DNA of 64,000 bases from SMWC01 sp045561055. GTDB lineage: Bacteria > Pseudomonadota > Gammaproteobacteria > Steroidobacterales > Rariloculaceae. Of this stretch, positions 16,576-25,128 are shown in pieces. The position numbers and the translations under genes are program-made. The notes under the pieces were generated by a model, which saw only the letters and a list, made by a program, of their open reading frames with translations, did not search any database and had not been told where the DNA came from. The stretch spans positions 1-64,000 of the forward strand of contig JBJKYL010000017.1 in the NCBI GenBank assembly GCA_045561055.1. Reading direction: 5' to 3'. Positions within the stretch are counted from its first letter, which is position 1. Every line of letters begins with the position of its first letter.

Positions 16576-17577
16576 TTATTCGATCCTGCACTCGTACGGC
16601 TCAACTTTTAGTTCCGGATGCCATTGCCAGGTCCAGTGCGCAGTCACCGGCTCAGTAAAGGTTCCTGGGTCATTGACAGTGATGGTATAGGCAAGTTGGG
16701 TACTATCCTCGCTAATAGCAAATCGTTCGAGTATTTCCGACTCTTCACTTTGAGGAACACCAGTGCGATCGAAAAATGGCCAGTCTATCTGCGTCGTTCG
16801 CACCACTAGCTCGTCGTTTTCCCAGTGCCCGACCGAGTAGCCGAGCTTGCTAAGTGGTTGCTCGGCAATATTTTCTCTTTCACCCATGTGAACGACACGG
16901 ACGATATCGAAGTACTCCGCGCGGATAACAATGTTTCCGTTTCGTTCAATAAGATCAATTGGATGAGGCCCCCTCCCGAGCATTGCAAATGGCATTCCTG
17001 GGGCTACACAGTGCATCATTCCATCGTCGGAAACCGGATTCCAGGATGCGCGTGCCGTGATCGCTTCAGCGGTTAGTGGTAGTTCACGCGGAAATCGGCC
17101 GGGCGGCATTCTTCTCATCCATACCCGAAAGATCCCCTGAGCTTCGGCAGGTGCTTTATCGCTTTGCTCGACGAGTACGTTACCGATTGTTTCTTCTGAC
17201 CAACGAGCATTACCTGAGCTCTCCGTTATTAATTCGAGACCAGTTGGTAGCAAAATATTGGTCATAAACATATGGTTTTGCTGACGAGTAGATGGATGAC
17301 CTGCCGCTCGAACTCTGTCACCAACCTGTAGCAAATCCCGGGGTACGCCACGTCGATCCTGGCTATTAAGGTCTTGTGCTTCAAGGTGCCATGTTTCTTG
17401 TAAACCGTTTGAGTTTTCGATCCGCATAGAGAAGCCAACATGCGGATTACGCCAGTGTAGGGTAAGTATCTCCCCCTCAAGTTCTCGCACTACAGAACGA
17501 TCATATTCAGCAACCGAGTGGTGGCCGAATACTACTACCGACCACAGCGAGATAGTGAAGATTAGAGCAGTTTGCAT
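16576..17577 (-). CDS. Secreted DUF6152-domain fusion protein
   Basis: A 333-residue protein. The signal peptide ends at FGHHSVAEYD, the paired-His start of a DUF6152 domain (about residues 18-110: LEGEILTLHWRNPHVGFSM, ETWHLEAQDLNS, LLQVGDRVRAAGHPSTRQQN). Residues 140-333 form a second domain homologous in layout to the C-terminal half of 2503-3522: HCVAPGMPFAMLGRGPHPID, GYSVGHWENDELVVRTTQ and a final YECRIE. The fusion links the two families functionally: they very likely act on the same exported substrate or in the same complex. No enzymatic motif is recognised. Confidence 0.7.
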   Translation of the reverse strand: MQTALIFTISLWSVVVFGHHSVAEYDRSVVRELEGEILTLHWRNPHVGFSMRIENSNGLQETWHLEAQDLNSQDRRGVPRDLLQVGDRVRAAGHPSTRQQNHMFMTNILLPTGLELITESSGNARWSEETIGNVLVEQSDKAPAEAQGIFRVWMRRMPPGRFPRELPLTAEAITARASWNPVSDDGMMHCVAPGMPFAMLGRGPHPIDLIERNGNIVIRAEYFDIVRVVHMGERENIAEQPLSKLGYSVGHWENDELVVRTTQIDWPFFDRTGVPQSEESEILERFAISEDSTQLAYTITVNDPGTFTEPVTAHWTWQWHPELKVEPYECRIE

Positions 17578-17769
17578 AACCGTTGGCTCCTATTTAAACG
17601 ATTTAAAAAAACAAATTTATACCTAACTATTTCATTCTAATTGCACAACCAAACCGCTTGAAGTTGGGCTAGTAGTTTCTGGTATATTATTAATCGAACC
17701 AAATTATAAAGTAGTTGAGAACAAAATATTCATAAAATAGTCAACGAGAGAAATGGTCGGAGCACCGGC

Positions 17770-18249
17770 ATGAGGGTGCTTAGGTACTTAGCCATAATCA
17801 TTATCGTTTCTACCTGTATCGGTTTTTTGGGCCAGAGCTGAGTAGCTTGTCTCGATAGTGGAGTGCAGGTGCAGATTCTAGGTTCTAGCGGCCCGGGTCC
17901 ATCGGCGAATCGAGCATCTTCTGGTTATGTCATTTGGATTGACGGTGTAGGCTGTATTATGGTTGATGCGGGTAGTGGGAAAAAAGATCATTTTCATGCG
18001 GCTGAAGCGAGTTTAAAAGATATTGAGTTAATCGCGATTAGTCATTTTTACCCAGATCATTCGGCAGAGCGTCCTGCTATTTTGTGGCCGGTCGGTTCGG
18101 AGGCACGGCTATCAGGACCTGAGGGAAATGAAAGGTTTCCCTTGGTTACAGATTTTTTGACGTGAATGTTTTTCGAGGATAGTACTTTTTCGATGCTAAT
18201 GAGTGGCACCTATAATCGAATCGCCGGCGTGGTAGACAATTGTGGTTAA
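17770..18249 (+). pseudogene. Broken exported MBL-fold hydrolase gene: two in-frame TGA, 3' end lost
   Basis: One frame from ATG 17770 reads MRVLRYLAIIIIVSTCIGFL as a signal peptide, TGA at 17839-17841, then VACLDSGVQVQILGSSGPGP and SSGYVIWIDGVGCIMVDAGSG. It continues with DIELIAISHFYPDHSAERPA (a degraded HxHxDH: Tyr-Pro in place of His and the spacing residue), TGA at 18163-18165, then MFFEDSTFSMLMSGTYNRI and TAA at 18247-18249, where ppk1 begins. Relatives are near 300 residues; here the C-terminal half is absent and a metal-ligand His is lost. All of this indicates a dead gene. The segment from GTG 17863 to 18165 alone would be a 100-residue fragment and is unlikely to be functional. Confidence 0.75.
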
Positions 18250-18256
18250 GTCCAAT

Positions 18257-20380
18257 ATGGAAATTGGACATGCTAATAACATAGACACACCAAATCTCAG
18301 GCGACCAGACTATTACATTAATAGGCAGCCATCGCAGATTGATTTTAATTTTCGCGTGCTTCATCAAGCGAAGAATAATAATGTGCCTTTGCTCGAGCGA
18401 CTGAAATTTCTATGTATCTCTTGTACAAATCTAGATGAATTTTTTGAAGTCCGGATGTCTGGACTAAAAACTGTAGAGCTAAAAAAGACCGGACCAATAG
18501 GTCTAGAGAGAAAAACGACAAGAAAAGTTCTACAAGAAGTTTACGGGAAAGTCCGCTCGCTTGTAGTAGAGCAATATCGTGTTCTCAATTATGAACTAAT
18601 CCCCGAGCTAGAAAATTCAGGGATACGATTTCTACGACAAAAATATTGGAATAAACAGCAACAATGTTGGTTAGAAAAGTATTTTAAAACTGAGATTGTG
18701 CCCGTACTTAGCCCAGCAACCTTTGTTCCAACGAGATCGATACCGCGAGTTCTAAATAAAAGCCTAAATCTTATTATCAGCTTTCAAGAGCATGATGCCT
18801 TTGGTCGCTTTAAGCAGATCGCTATAATTGAAGTGCCCCGTTCACTTCCTGATCTTGTCCAATTGCCAACAAAATTGCATGGAACAGGAGGTGCTGATTT
18901 TGTTTTGCTCACATCTATTATTCATGCATTCGTTAATCAGCTTTTCGTAGACCGTTTAATACAAGGTTGTCATCAATTTCGATTAACCAGAAATAGTGAT
19001 TTCTATTTAGACCCGGAAAAAACCGATGATATCGTAACGGCACTAGAAGGGGGATTACTGGAAAGTCGGTATGGGGAAGCGGTTCGTTTAGAGACAGATT
19101 ACGGTTTTCCAGAGGAGTTAGCAGAATGCTTGCTTGATAATTTTGGACTGAATAGAGTGAACCACTACCAGGAGAATGGACCTGTAGACCTTGGGCGACT
19201 TCTTGCGGTTTACGATATGGTTGACGATTGCACTCTCAAGTACCCTCCGTTCACCCCGGCGATGCCAGTGTCGTTGGCCCAAAGAGAGGATATATTTGAG
19301 GTTATTTCTAAAAAAGATATTCTCTTACATCATCCGTTTCAGTCTTTTTCGCCTGTACTAGATTTTCTTTGCCGTGCGGCTATTGACCCTAACGTTGTCG
19401 CTATCAAGCAAACCTTGTATCGCGTAGGAGGAGCTAATTCACCAATGGTTGAACGCCTCGTTCAGGCGGCAAAAGCAGGAAAAGAGGTTTCTGTAATGAT
19501 CGAGCTCAGAGCTCGATTCGATGAGGCCGTAAATATTGAGCTAGCTGATCAGCTTCGGGCAGCAGGAGTAAAGGTTTTTTATGGTGCAGTCGGTTATAAG
19601 ACACACTGTAAAATGTTGCTGGTTGTTCGTCGAGAAGGAGAGCGGTTACGGCGGTACACTCACCTAGGTACCGGTAACTATCACGCTGGAACGGCAAGGG
19701 TTTATTCAGATTATGGGCTTCTCACTGCTAATGACCAGATTGGTCAGGATGTAGATGAACTTTTCAGGCGCATCACTAGTCTTACGAATTCCTCAATCAC
19801 TAGTCTTACCAAGGCCCCTGATTTAAAACTGCTTTTTCAATCCCCTTTTAATCTCCGAGACAAACTACTTGAGTTGATTAAAAGGGAAACCGCTTATTCT
19901 GCCTCGGGCAGATCGGGACACATTATTGCTAAAATCAACGCACTAGTAGAACCAGATGTGATTCGTGCTTTGTTTGAAGCTTCTATAGCGGGTGTTCGTG
20001 TGGACCTAATAGTTCGCGGTATCTGTTGCCTTAGGCCAAACCTCCCAATCGTCTCAGAAAATATATATGTTCGCTCTATTGTTGGTCGTTTTTTAGAACA
20101 CTCTCGATGCTACTATTTTCAAAATAATGATGATGAAGAGGTATTTTGCGCTAGTGCAGACTGGATGGATCGGAGTTTAGATCGTCGAATAGAGGTTATG
20201 TATCCGGTACTTGATCACACTATCAAAAAAAGAATTATAAGGGATCTACATACTTACTTGGCCGACAACAGCGAGGCTTGGCTGTTAAAAGCTGATGGTA
20301 CATATCAGCAATTGACCGTAGAGAACAATCTAGAAGCGGTATCAGCTCAATCTACTTTACTGAGTGAGCTCTACGCTTAG
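18257..20380 (+). CDS. ppk1: Polyphosphate kinase 1
   Basis: Reversible synthesis of inorganic polyphosphate from ATP. A full-length enzyme of 707 residues with the N-terminal helical domain (LLERLKFLCISCTNLDEFFE), head domain, and two PLD-like catalytic domains. The autophosphorylated His is in GYKTHCKMLLV (about residue 450), preceded by ELRARFDEAVNIELADQL. RYTHLGTGNYHAGTARVYSD and the second RRIEVMYPV element are intact. ATG 18257 is preferred by family length; GTG 18242 would add five residues. It starts inside the last codons of the dead MBL gene and ends with a 4-nt convergent overlap with the broken aldo/keto reductase. No ppx is adjacent. Confidence 0.95.
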   Translation: MEIGHANNIDTPNLRRPDYYINRQPSQIDFNFRVLHQAKNNNVPLLERLKFLCISCTNLDEFFEVRMSGLKTVELKKTGPIGLERKTTRKVLQEVYGKVRSLVVEQYRVLNYELIPELENSGIRFLRQKYWNKQQQCWLEKYFKTEIVPVLSPATFVPTRSIPRVLNKSLNLIISFQEHDAFGRFKQIAIIEVPRSLPDLVQLPTKLHGTGGADFVLLTSIIHAFVNQLFVDRLIQGCHQFRLTRNSDFYLDPEKTDDIVTALEGGLLESRYGEAVRLETDYGFPEELAECLLDNFGLNRVNHYQENGPVDLGRLLAVYDMVDDCTLKYPPFTPAMPVSLAQREDIFEVISKKDILLHHPFQSFSPVLDFLCRAAIDPNVVAIKQTLYRVGGANSPMVERLVQAAKAGKEVSVMIELRARFDEAVNIELADQLRAAGVKVFYGAVGYKTHCKMLLVVRREGERLRRYTHLGTGNYHAGTARVYSDYGLLTANDQIGQDVDELFRRITSLTNSSITSLTKAPDLKLLFQSPFNLRDKLLELIKRETAYSASGRSGHIIAKINALVEPDVIRALFEASIAGVRVDLIVRGICCLRPNLPIVSENIYVRSIVGRFLEHSRCYYFQNNDDEEVFCASADWMDRSLDRRIEVMYPVLDHTIKKRIIRDLHTYLADNSEAWLLKADGTYQQLTVENNLEAVSAQSTLLSELYA

Positions 20381-21311
20381 GTCCAGGGAGGCCGTCCAGT
20401 TAGCCCGATTAGATCGACCATGCGTTGGCGAAGTTCTGCATTTGGCAACGTGCCTTGACCCGCCCTTAAGTTATCTAACAAATGTGCTGGATTTGATGTC
20501 GCTTGGAGAGCTACCGTCACAGCAGGATGTGACAACACAAACTTTAGGAAAAACTGCCCCCAACTGTTACAGTCAAATTCGGTTGCCCAGCTAGGTAGCG
20601 ATTTATTTCTTACATAGGGGAATAGAGCGCCGGCAACAAAAGGCCGGTTGACAAAAACTGCTATCCCTTGGTCTAAAGCTAATGGAAGGATAGTTTCTTC
20701 TGCCTTCCTTTCGGCGACGCTATAGTTAATTTGTATAAAGTCTAGCGGCTCACTTTTCATAATGCTGATGAAATCATCGTAGAGTTCTTCACGAGATGCT
20801 GTTATACCAATGTATCGATAAATGCCCAGTGCTTTTCTTTCTTTGAGGATAGGTAGTTGAGTTCGCCAGTCGGCTAGGCTGTGGACCTGCATTAAATCAA
20901 TTTTTTCAACACCCATTTTTTGTGGTGAGGCATCCATTTGGTCGATGCCCTCACTTTTTCCATTTGCGCGTACCTTAGTTGCAACGAATAAGTTATCAGG
21001 GAGATCGATCTGTCGAGATAGGTGTCCGAAAGCATCTTCAGATGGGCCATAGGCCGGTGAGGAGTCGGGACCACCGTTCCGCCATGCCGAAAAAATAGCT
21101 CTAGTACCTGCCTTAGCGGATCAAGTTCGGCCGCATTATCCGCCACATTAAAGGTACGATAAGTTCCAAGCCCAATAACTGGCAAACGCTCGCCTGTTTT
21201 TGGTATAGCCCTTTGCATGAATGCGCTTTGAGTCTGTGAGTACGTTGGAACAAGCGCTCCCAAAAGACACAGTTGGCTCGCGTTCGCTAGAATCTGGCGC
21301 CTAGTGATCAT
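20377..21311 (-). pseudogene. Aldo/keto reductase gene broken by a frameshift
   Basis: The 5' part (start ATG 21311) has a Tat-type signal (MITRRQILANASQLCLLGAL), then AIPKTGERLPVIGLGTYRTF and FFRHGGTVV. At about 21066-21070 (GTGGTCCCGAC) the frame is lost. In the next frame the expected sequence continues: DSSPAYGPSEDAFGHLS with the catalytic Tyr region, NLFVATKVRANG, then the open frame from 20937, MGVEKIDLMQVH, YIGITASREE, FIQINYSVAERKAEE, VFVNRPF, SWGQFFLKFVLSHPAVTVAL and DNLRAGQGTLP. So every conserved block is present across two frames. A two-base insertion or one-base deletion explains it; a sequencing error cannot be excluded. Confidence 0.8.
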
Positions 21312-21346
21312 AGCTTGGTTCTTTTCTCCTCTCTAAATGTTTTTAG

Positions 21347-22033
21347 CTATCGTTTGTTAACCACGAGATCAGAAAAATAAGCGTCTGTTCCCGGACCGAT
21401 CCAGAGTCCAATTGCACCTGCTTCTCCTCCTAATTTCAAATCATTGACAATAAGGCTCGGTTGTTCTGCACCATTTACATAAAGCTGTGCTCTTGTACCT
21501 TCAACCTCAATTCGAACTCTCATCCATTCACCGGGGACAAGATCAACATAGGATTCGTACATCCCTGGTGACTCCTCTCGTAGACGATGCCATGGATGAT
21601 CCGGATAAGAAATATATTGAGAAGAGTGATTTCGGCGCAGTTGATCGTTAGCTCTACCATTTGTGGGCCTCAAATAGAAAGCCTCGAAACTAGATGCATC
21701 AGCAGAAATATGAAAGGCGATCCCTACGAAGCCACGAGCATTTTCCCCTGCGTGACTGCCAGGAGCGCCAGCAAGGCTTACCTCAATCGTGCCATTGTCG
21801 AATTCAATATCATCGACTATAACGAGCTTGTCTTCGTTGTTCCCAAAAAACTCGTCCGGGTCAGTTATATGGATGGCAGTCCGGTTCAGGTGGCTTGAAA
21901 TTTTTTGCATAACTTTGTGAGCCTGCAATCCCTCCAAACTGTCCAGGTTTATATTTTGTCCAAAGCAGTTGATAGAGATAGTAGCCATACCTAAAGCGGT
22001 GGCTAATCTACAAAATATTTTTGTAAAGAACAT
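21347..22033 (-). CDS. Secreted jelly-roll (concanavalin-like / DUF1080-like) protein
   Basis: A 228-residue exported protein. After a signal peptide (MFFTKIFCRLATALGMATIS) the body is a single beta-sandwich: DDIEFDNGTIEVSLAGAPG, GFVGIAFHISADASSFEAFY, LRPTNGRANDQLRRNHSSQY, GEWMRVRIEVEGTRAQLYVN, GAIGLWIGPGTDAYFSDLVV. This is the layout of LamG-like and 3-keto-disaccharide-hydrolase (DUF1080) domains, usually carbohydrate-binding or carbohydrate-active. I see no clear catalytic residues, so the assignment is by fold pattern. It lies downstream of the ligAB genes on the same strand, 151 nt away, and 35 nt before the broken aldo/keto reductase. Confidence 0.6.
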   Translation of the reverse strand: MFFTKIFCRLATALGMATISINCFGQNINLDSLEGLQAHKVMQKISSHLNRTAIHITDPDEFFGNNEDKLVIVDDIEFDNGTIEVSLAGAPGSHAGENARGFVGIAFHISADASSFEAFYLRPTNGRANDQLRRNHSSQYISYPDHPWHRLREESPGMYESYVDLVPGEWMRVRIEVEGTRAQLYVNGAEQPSLIVNDLKLGGEAGAIGLWIGPGTDAYFSDLVVNKR

Positions 22034-22184
22034 ATTTTCCCCTCTTTTTTAACTATCAGTTATTATCTTTGCATCTTTGTTTTTTTGATGTAAGTTTGCT
22101 ACAACGATATTGTGTGTTTTATCAGCTAGGCTAGATTCGTATTGCAAGAGGCGAAAAGAATCACTTCGGATCGATCAGATACAT

Positions 22185-22994
22185 TTAACTGTATTTTAGC
22201 AGGCTGCAGCCCGTGGCCCATGGTAGGATAGGCTCGTAGAATAGAACTTTCGCGGATCGCTCTGGACAGATCCCAGCGAGCATTATCCAGGTACGCAGCT
22301 CATGTGTTCCTAGTCCCCGTTCAGTCATTTCGTCGTCCGTATAATTAGTTATCTCCTTACCATCGCCTGCACATAGGCGTCTCAAGAATTCCTGATCGAA
22401 ATCTGTGTCGATATTGCCGTGCGTTCGTTCGCCTGGCGCGTGGCTCAAGCCACCAGCCGCCACGACCGCTACTCTGCATTTGTTTTGCTCCAGTGCTACG
22501 CCTAGTGTACGACCAAGTTCGTAGCATCTCGACGGTAGTGGCATAGGAAACGTCATGCAATTAACGATTAAAGGAACAACAGGCAGTGACCGATCAGGGT
22601 CGAGAAAGCTTAGCGGTACCATTGTGCCATGATCTAATTTGAGTTCGTGCGAGTAGTGGATCTCAAGACCCGACTCATAACTGGCGTCTATAAGACGTTG
22701 TGCAAGTTTAGGGTTTCCAGGGGAGTGCCCTTGTTCGACCTTTAACCATGGTTCAATAGGACCGAAATGAGATTGGCCTTGGCCGATCGTGAATGCCGGC
22801 ATACCATCGAGGAAAAAGTTGGCAAAGTGCTCGCTAGAAATGATGAGAATCGCATCTGGGTTCGCTGCTTGTAACTCTTCGCCTAGGTTGTGATATTCTG
22901 AGAAGAACCTATCCTTAATGTCGGCATCTGGTGCCTCGGGCCACGCTCGAATACCGGGTGTATGGCTTGCGGAACATGCGAACACAACTGGCAT
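22185..22994 (-). CDS. LigB-type extradiol ring-cleavage dioxygenase, catalytic subunit
   Basis: Class III extradiol dioxygenase: opens a catechol-type aromatic ring with O2 using non-haem Fe(II). Candidate iron ligands are His11 (SASHTPG), His56 (ISSEHFANFF) and a Glu near the C-terminus (LFYEPI); HYSHELKLDHGTMVPLSF and AAGGLSHAPGE are family blocks. Length 269 residues. The partner small LigA-type subunit is encoded 3 nt upstream (22998-23252), so the enzyme should be a heteromer like protocatechuate 4,5-dioxygenase. No other ring-degradation gene is near, so protocatechuate, gallate or another catechol are all possible substrates. Confidence 0.85.
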   Translation of the reverse strand: MPVVFACSASHTPGIRAWPEAPDADIKDRFFSEYHNLGEELQAANPDAILIISSEHFANFFLDGMPAFTIGQGQSHFGPIEPWLKVEQGHSPGNPKLAQRLIDASYESGLEIHYSHELKLDHGTMVPLSFLDPDRSLPVVPLIVNCMTFPMPLPSRCYELGRTLGVALEQNKCRVAVVAAGGLSHAPGERTHGNIDTDFDQEFLRRLCAGDGKEITNYTDDEMTERGLGTHELRTWIMLAGICPERSAKVLFYEPILPWATGCSLLKYS

Positions 22995-22997
22995 TAC

Positions 22998-23252
22998 TCA
23001 GTCCACTCCGCGTATTGCTTCCAAATAATCAGGTTCAGAGATGCCATGGATAATTGTGAACGGCCTAAGAAGTAGCGGATGAACTCCCATATCGTAAAGA
23101 TCGTATATCTTAAGTTCGATGACGGCGGTTAGTTCATCTGCTGTAAGCTCGTAATCAGTAGCTAGCGATTCCCGTTTTTCAAGGAATCGCTGTCGCGCAT
23201 CCGGGTTTCGATTGACGTCTTGGACGAGTTTTTGGACTTCGTAGAGGCTCAT
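22998..23252 (-). CDS. LigA-type dioxygenase small subunit
   Basis: An 84-residue helical protein matching the alpha subunit of protocatechuate 4,5-dioxygenase: SLYEVQKLVQDVNRNPDARQ, LTADELTAVIELKIYDLYDM, GVHPLLLRPF. It helps form the active-site lid of the LigB subunit encoded immediately downstream. Stand-alone LigA plus LigB (not fused) is the usual form in proteobacteria. The family core is complete; the extra N-terminal extension of protocatechuate-specific LigA is absent. Confidence 0.82.
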   Translation of the reverse strand: MSLYEVQKLVQDVNRNPDARQRFLEKRESLATDYELTADELTAVIELKIYDLYDMGVHPLLLRPFTIIHGISEPDYLEAIRGVD

Positions 23253-23402
23253 TTTTTGAAAGCTTTAGCTATACAGAAGATTTAGAGGATTTATACTGAA
23301 TTACGGTTAGCCTATTTAAGCAACAAGACAGGTGATTTGTCCATTACAAGGGGACTGTTCATAGGCCAATAGCGTTGGTCCTTCGCCTCATTTGAAATAA
23401 AC

Positions 23403-23726
23403 TTAACGTTCAAGATGCTGGATTTTTTCGGTTACATCTTTCCAGTCGTCCGCATCCGCCGGAGGTTGTTTTGCCTGGGTAAGGACTGGCCAGTCCTTCG
23501 CCAGTATAGCGTTTAGTGTCAAAAATTCTTCCTGACCGTCGGGCAGCTCGTCCTCGTCGTAGATAGCTTCAACTGGACATTCTGGTTCGCAAAGTGTGCA
23601 GTCTATGCATTCCTCTGGATCGATAACGAGCATGTTCGGCCCCTCATGAAAACAGTCCACCGGGCATACTTCGACGCAATCCGTATATTTACATTTGATG
23701 CAGCTGTCTGTAACGACAAAGGTCAT
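23403..23726 (-). CDS. fdxA: Seven-iron ferredoxin
   Basis: A soluble electron carrier with one [3Fe-4S] and one [4Fe-4S] cluster. The N-terminal ligands are in TDSCIKCKYTDCVEVCPVDC and the second set in CIDCTLCEPECPVEAIY; the Azotobacter FdI-type C-terminal extension (WPVLTQAKQPPADADDWKDV) is present. 107 residues, the normal length. It is a single gene between ligA and an M19 peptidase gene. A role as reductant for the neighbouring LigAB enzyme is not expected, because class III extradiol dioxygenases need no ferredoxin, although reactivation of oxidised iron is conceivable. Confidence 0.93.
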   Translation of the reverse strand: MTFVVTDSCIKCKYTDCVEVCPVDCFHEGPNMLVIDPEECIDCTLCEPECPVEAIYDEDELPDGQEEFLTLNAILAKDWPVLTQAKQPPADADDWKDVTEKIQHLER

Positions 23727-23744
23727 TAGTTTGTTAATTGCTTC

Positions 23745-24998
23745 TCAGTTGATTGTTGCCGCGGCGATGGCTTCTACTTCGCGCCACACGCGCATAAGGT
23801 TTCCACCCCAGAGTTTCTCGATATCAGTTTCATTATAACCGCGGCGAACTAGTTCAAGTGTGACGTTAAAAGTTTCGGCTGCATCCTGCCAGCCAGTGAT
23901 TCCACCACCGCCATCGAAATCAGAACTTATTCCGACATGCTCAATTCCGATTAGGTTTACGGCGTAATCGATGTGATCGACAAAATCTTCTAGTGTAGCT
24001 CCCGGCCAGCGGGTCAATATTTCGGCCCAACGTTGGTCATATAGGACGCGTTGCTCCGGCGCGAGGGTGCCCGGACCGTTTCCGGGTGAGAGACCAAATT
24101 CTATCCAGAGCTCATCAAGCGCTACATTTCTTTCTGGTGGTGGTGTCTTGACGAAAACATCGAGTGCTACTGTCTGTATTACACCACCGTTATTACGTAA
24201 CGCTAGAAGTGTCTCATCGTCCATATTACGAAAATGCGCTGCGAGGGCATAAGCGTTGGTGTGTGAGGCTATGACTGGTGCTCGTGATAGGCGTATCGCA
24301 TCGAGTGCTGCGGCCTTCGAGATATGCGAAATATCGACCATAATTCCGAGTCGGTTCATTTCCTCGATGACTTCGGTACCGAATGTGCTTATTCCTTCAT
24401 GTTCGGATTCATCATCACCGAATTGAGGCCGCGCTTGAGCAGAATCCGAGATGTCATTATGGCCACCGTGCGCTAGAGTAATATACCGCGCGCCGAGGTC
24501 ATAATAGGTTTGGAGTAGCGATAAATCTTGTCCGATCACATAACCATTTTCGATGCCGATCGCTGCAACGAGCTTGCCCGATGCGTGAATGCGTTCGATG
24601 TCATCCGCGTCATAAGCGATCTCGATTAGCTCCGGGTACATTTCTTCCGCCATCCGGTGGATTGCATTGAACTTGATCATTGCATCGGTTTTCGCTTTGG
24701 CGTAATTCTCTGGTGTTCTTTCAGTTTGAGCTACGTAGACGATGAAGAATGCGACATCCAAGCCGCCCTCGCGCATTTTTTCTAACGTTAACTGGCGATC
24801 GGCATTCAAAGGGTCGACGGCAGGGGTAGCAAAGTCGTAAGGGATATCGTCGTGGCTATCAAGAGTTATAACAGCGGAATGAATTGCTTGAGCGTGTGTC
24901 ATCAGGACATCGTCATCATCAGCGGGGCCGGACTCTAAACAGCCAGCAATAAGAAATACGTGCGCGAAATAGAAAAGAAACCTAAGCCAGTGGTTCAT
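23745..24998 (-). CDS. Membrane dipeptidase (peptidase M19) lipoprotein
   Basis: A zinc dipeptidase of the renal dipeptidase family, anchored by a lipobox (LIAGC after FYFAHVF). Metal-binding motifs are visible: LDSHDDI (in place of the usual DGHND), EN in IGIENGY, LAHGGHND, VDISHISK and the late GISSDFDGGGG. 417 residues, the normal length. It cleaves dipeptides, including ones with a D-residue, in the periplasm; specificity here is unknown. It lies 18 nt upstream of fdxA on the same strand, possibly co-transcribed by chance rather than function. Confidence 0.87.
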   Translation of the reverse strand: MNHWLRFLFYFAHVFLIAGCLESGPADDDDVLMTHAQAIHSAVITLDSHDDIPYDFATPAVDPLNADRQLTLEKMREGGLDVAFFIVYVAQTERTPENYAKAKTDAMIKFNAIHRMAEEMYPELIEIAYDADDIERIHASGKLVAAIGIENGYVIGQDLSLLQTYYDLGARYITLAHGGHNDISDSAQARPQFGDDESEHEGISTFGTEVIEEMNRLGIMVDISHISKAAALDAIRLSRAPVIASHTNAYALAAHFRNMDDETLLALRNNGGVIQTVALDVFVKTPPPERNVALDELWIEFGLSPGNGPGTLAPEQRVLYDQRWAEILTRWPGATLEDFVDHIDYAVNLIGIEHVGISSDFDGGGGITGWQDAAETFNVTLELVRRGYNETDIEKLWGGNLMRVWREVEAIAAATIN

Positions 24999-25128
24999 AG
25001 CAGTAATCCTTTGTCACGGTTCCGAAGGCACTCAGTACTTCAATTTGCACCGATTGACTTATTAGTTTGAAATATAGCGTACTTTTGGATCTTTCGGTTC
25101 CTTAATAGATTCTCTATAGGTTTGTTAT

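Noticed and set aside
17839..18165. Two TGAs in the MBL gene as recoded codons or a changed genetic code
   Set aside because: TGA ends several intact genes here (proC, EamA, apbC, udg), one TGA lies in the signal-peptide region, and the gene also lost a metal ligand and its 3' half.
21060..21075. Programmed frameshift in the aldo/keto reductase
   Set aside because: The junction GTGGTCCCGAC has no slippery heptamer and no evident downstream stimulatory structure; mutation or error is simpler.
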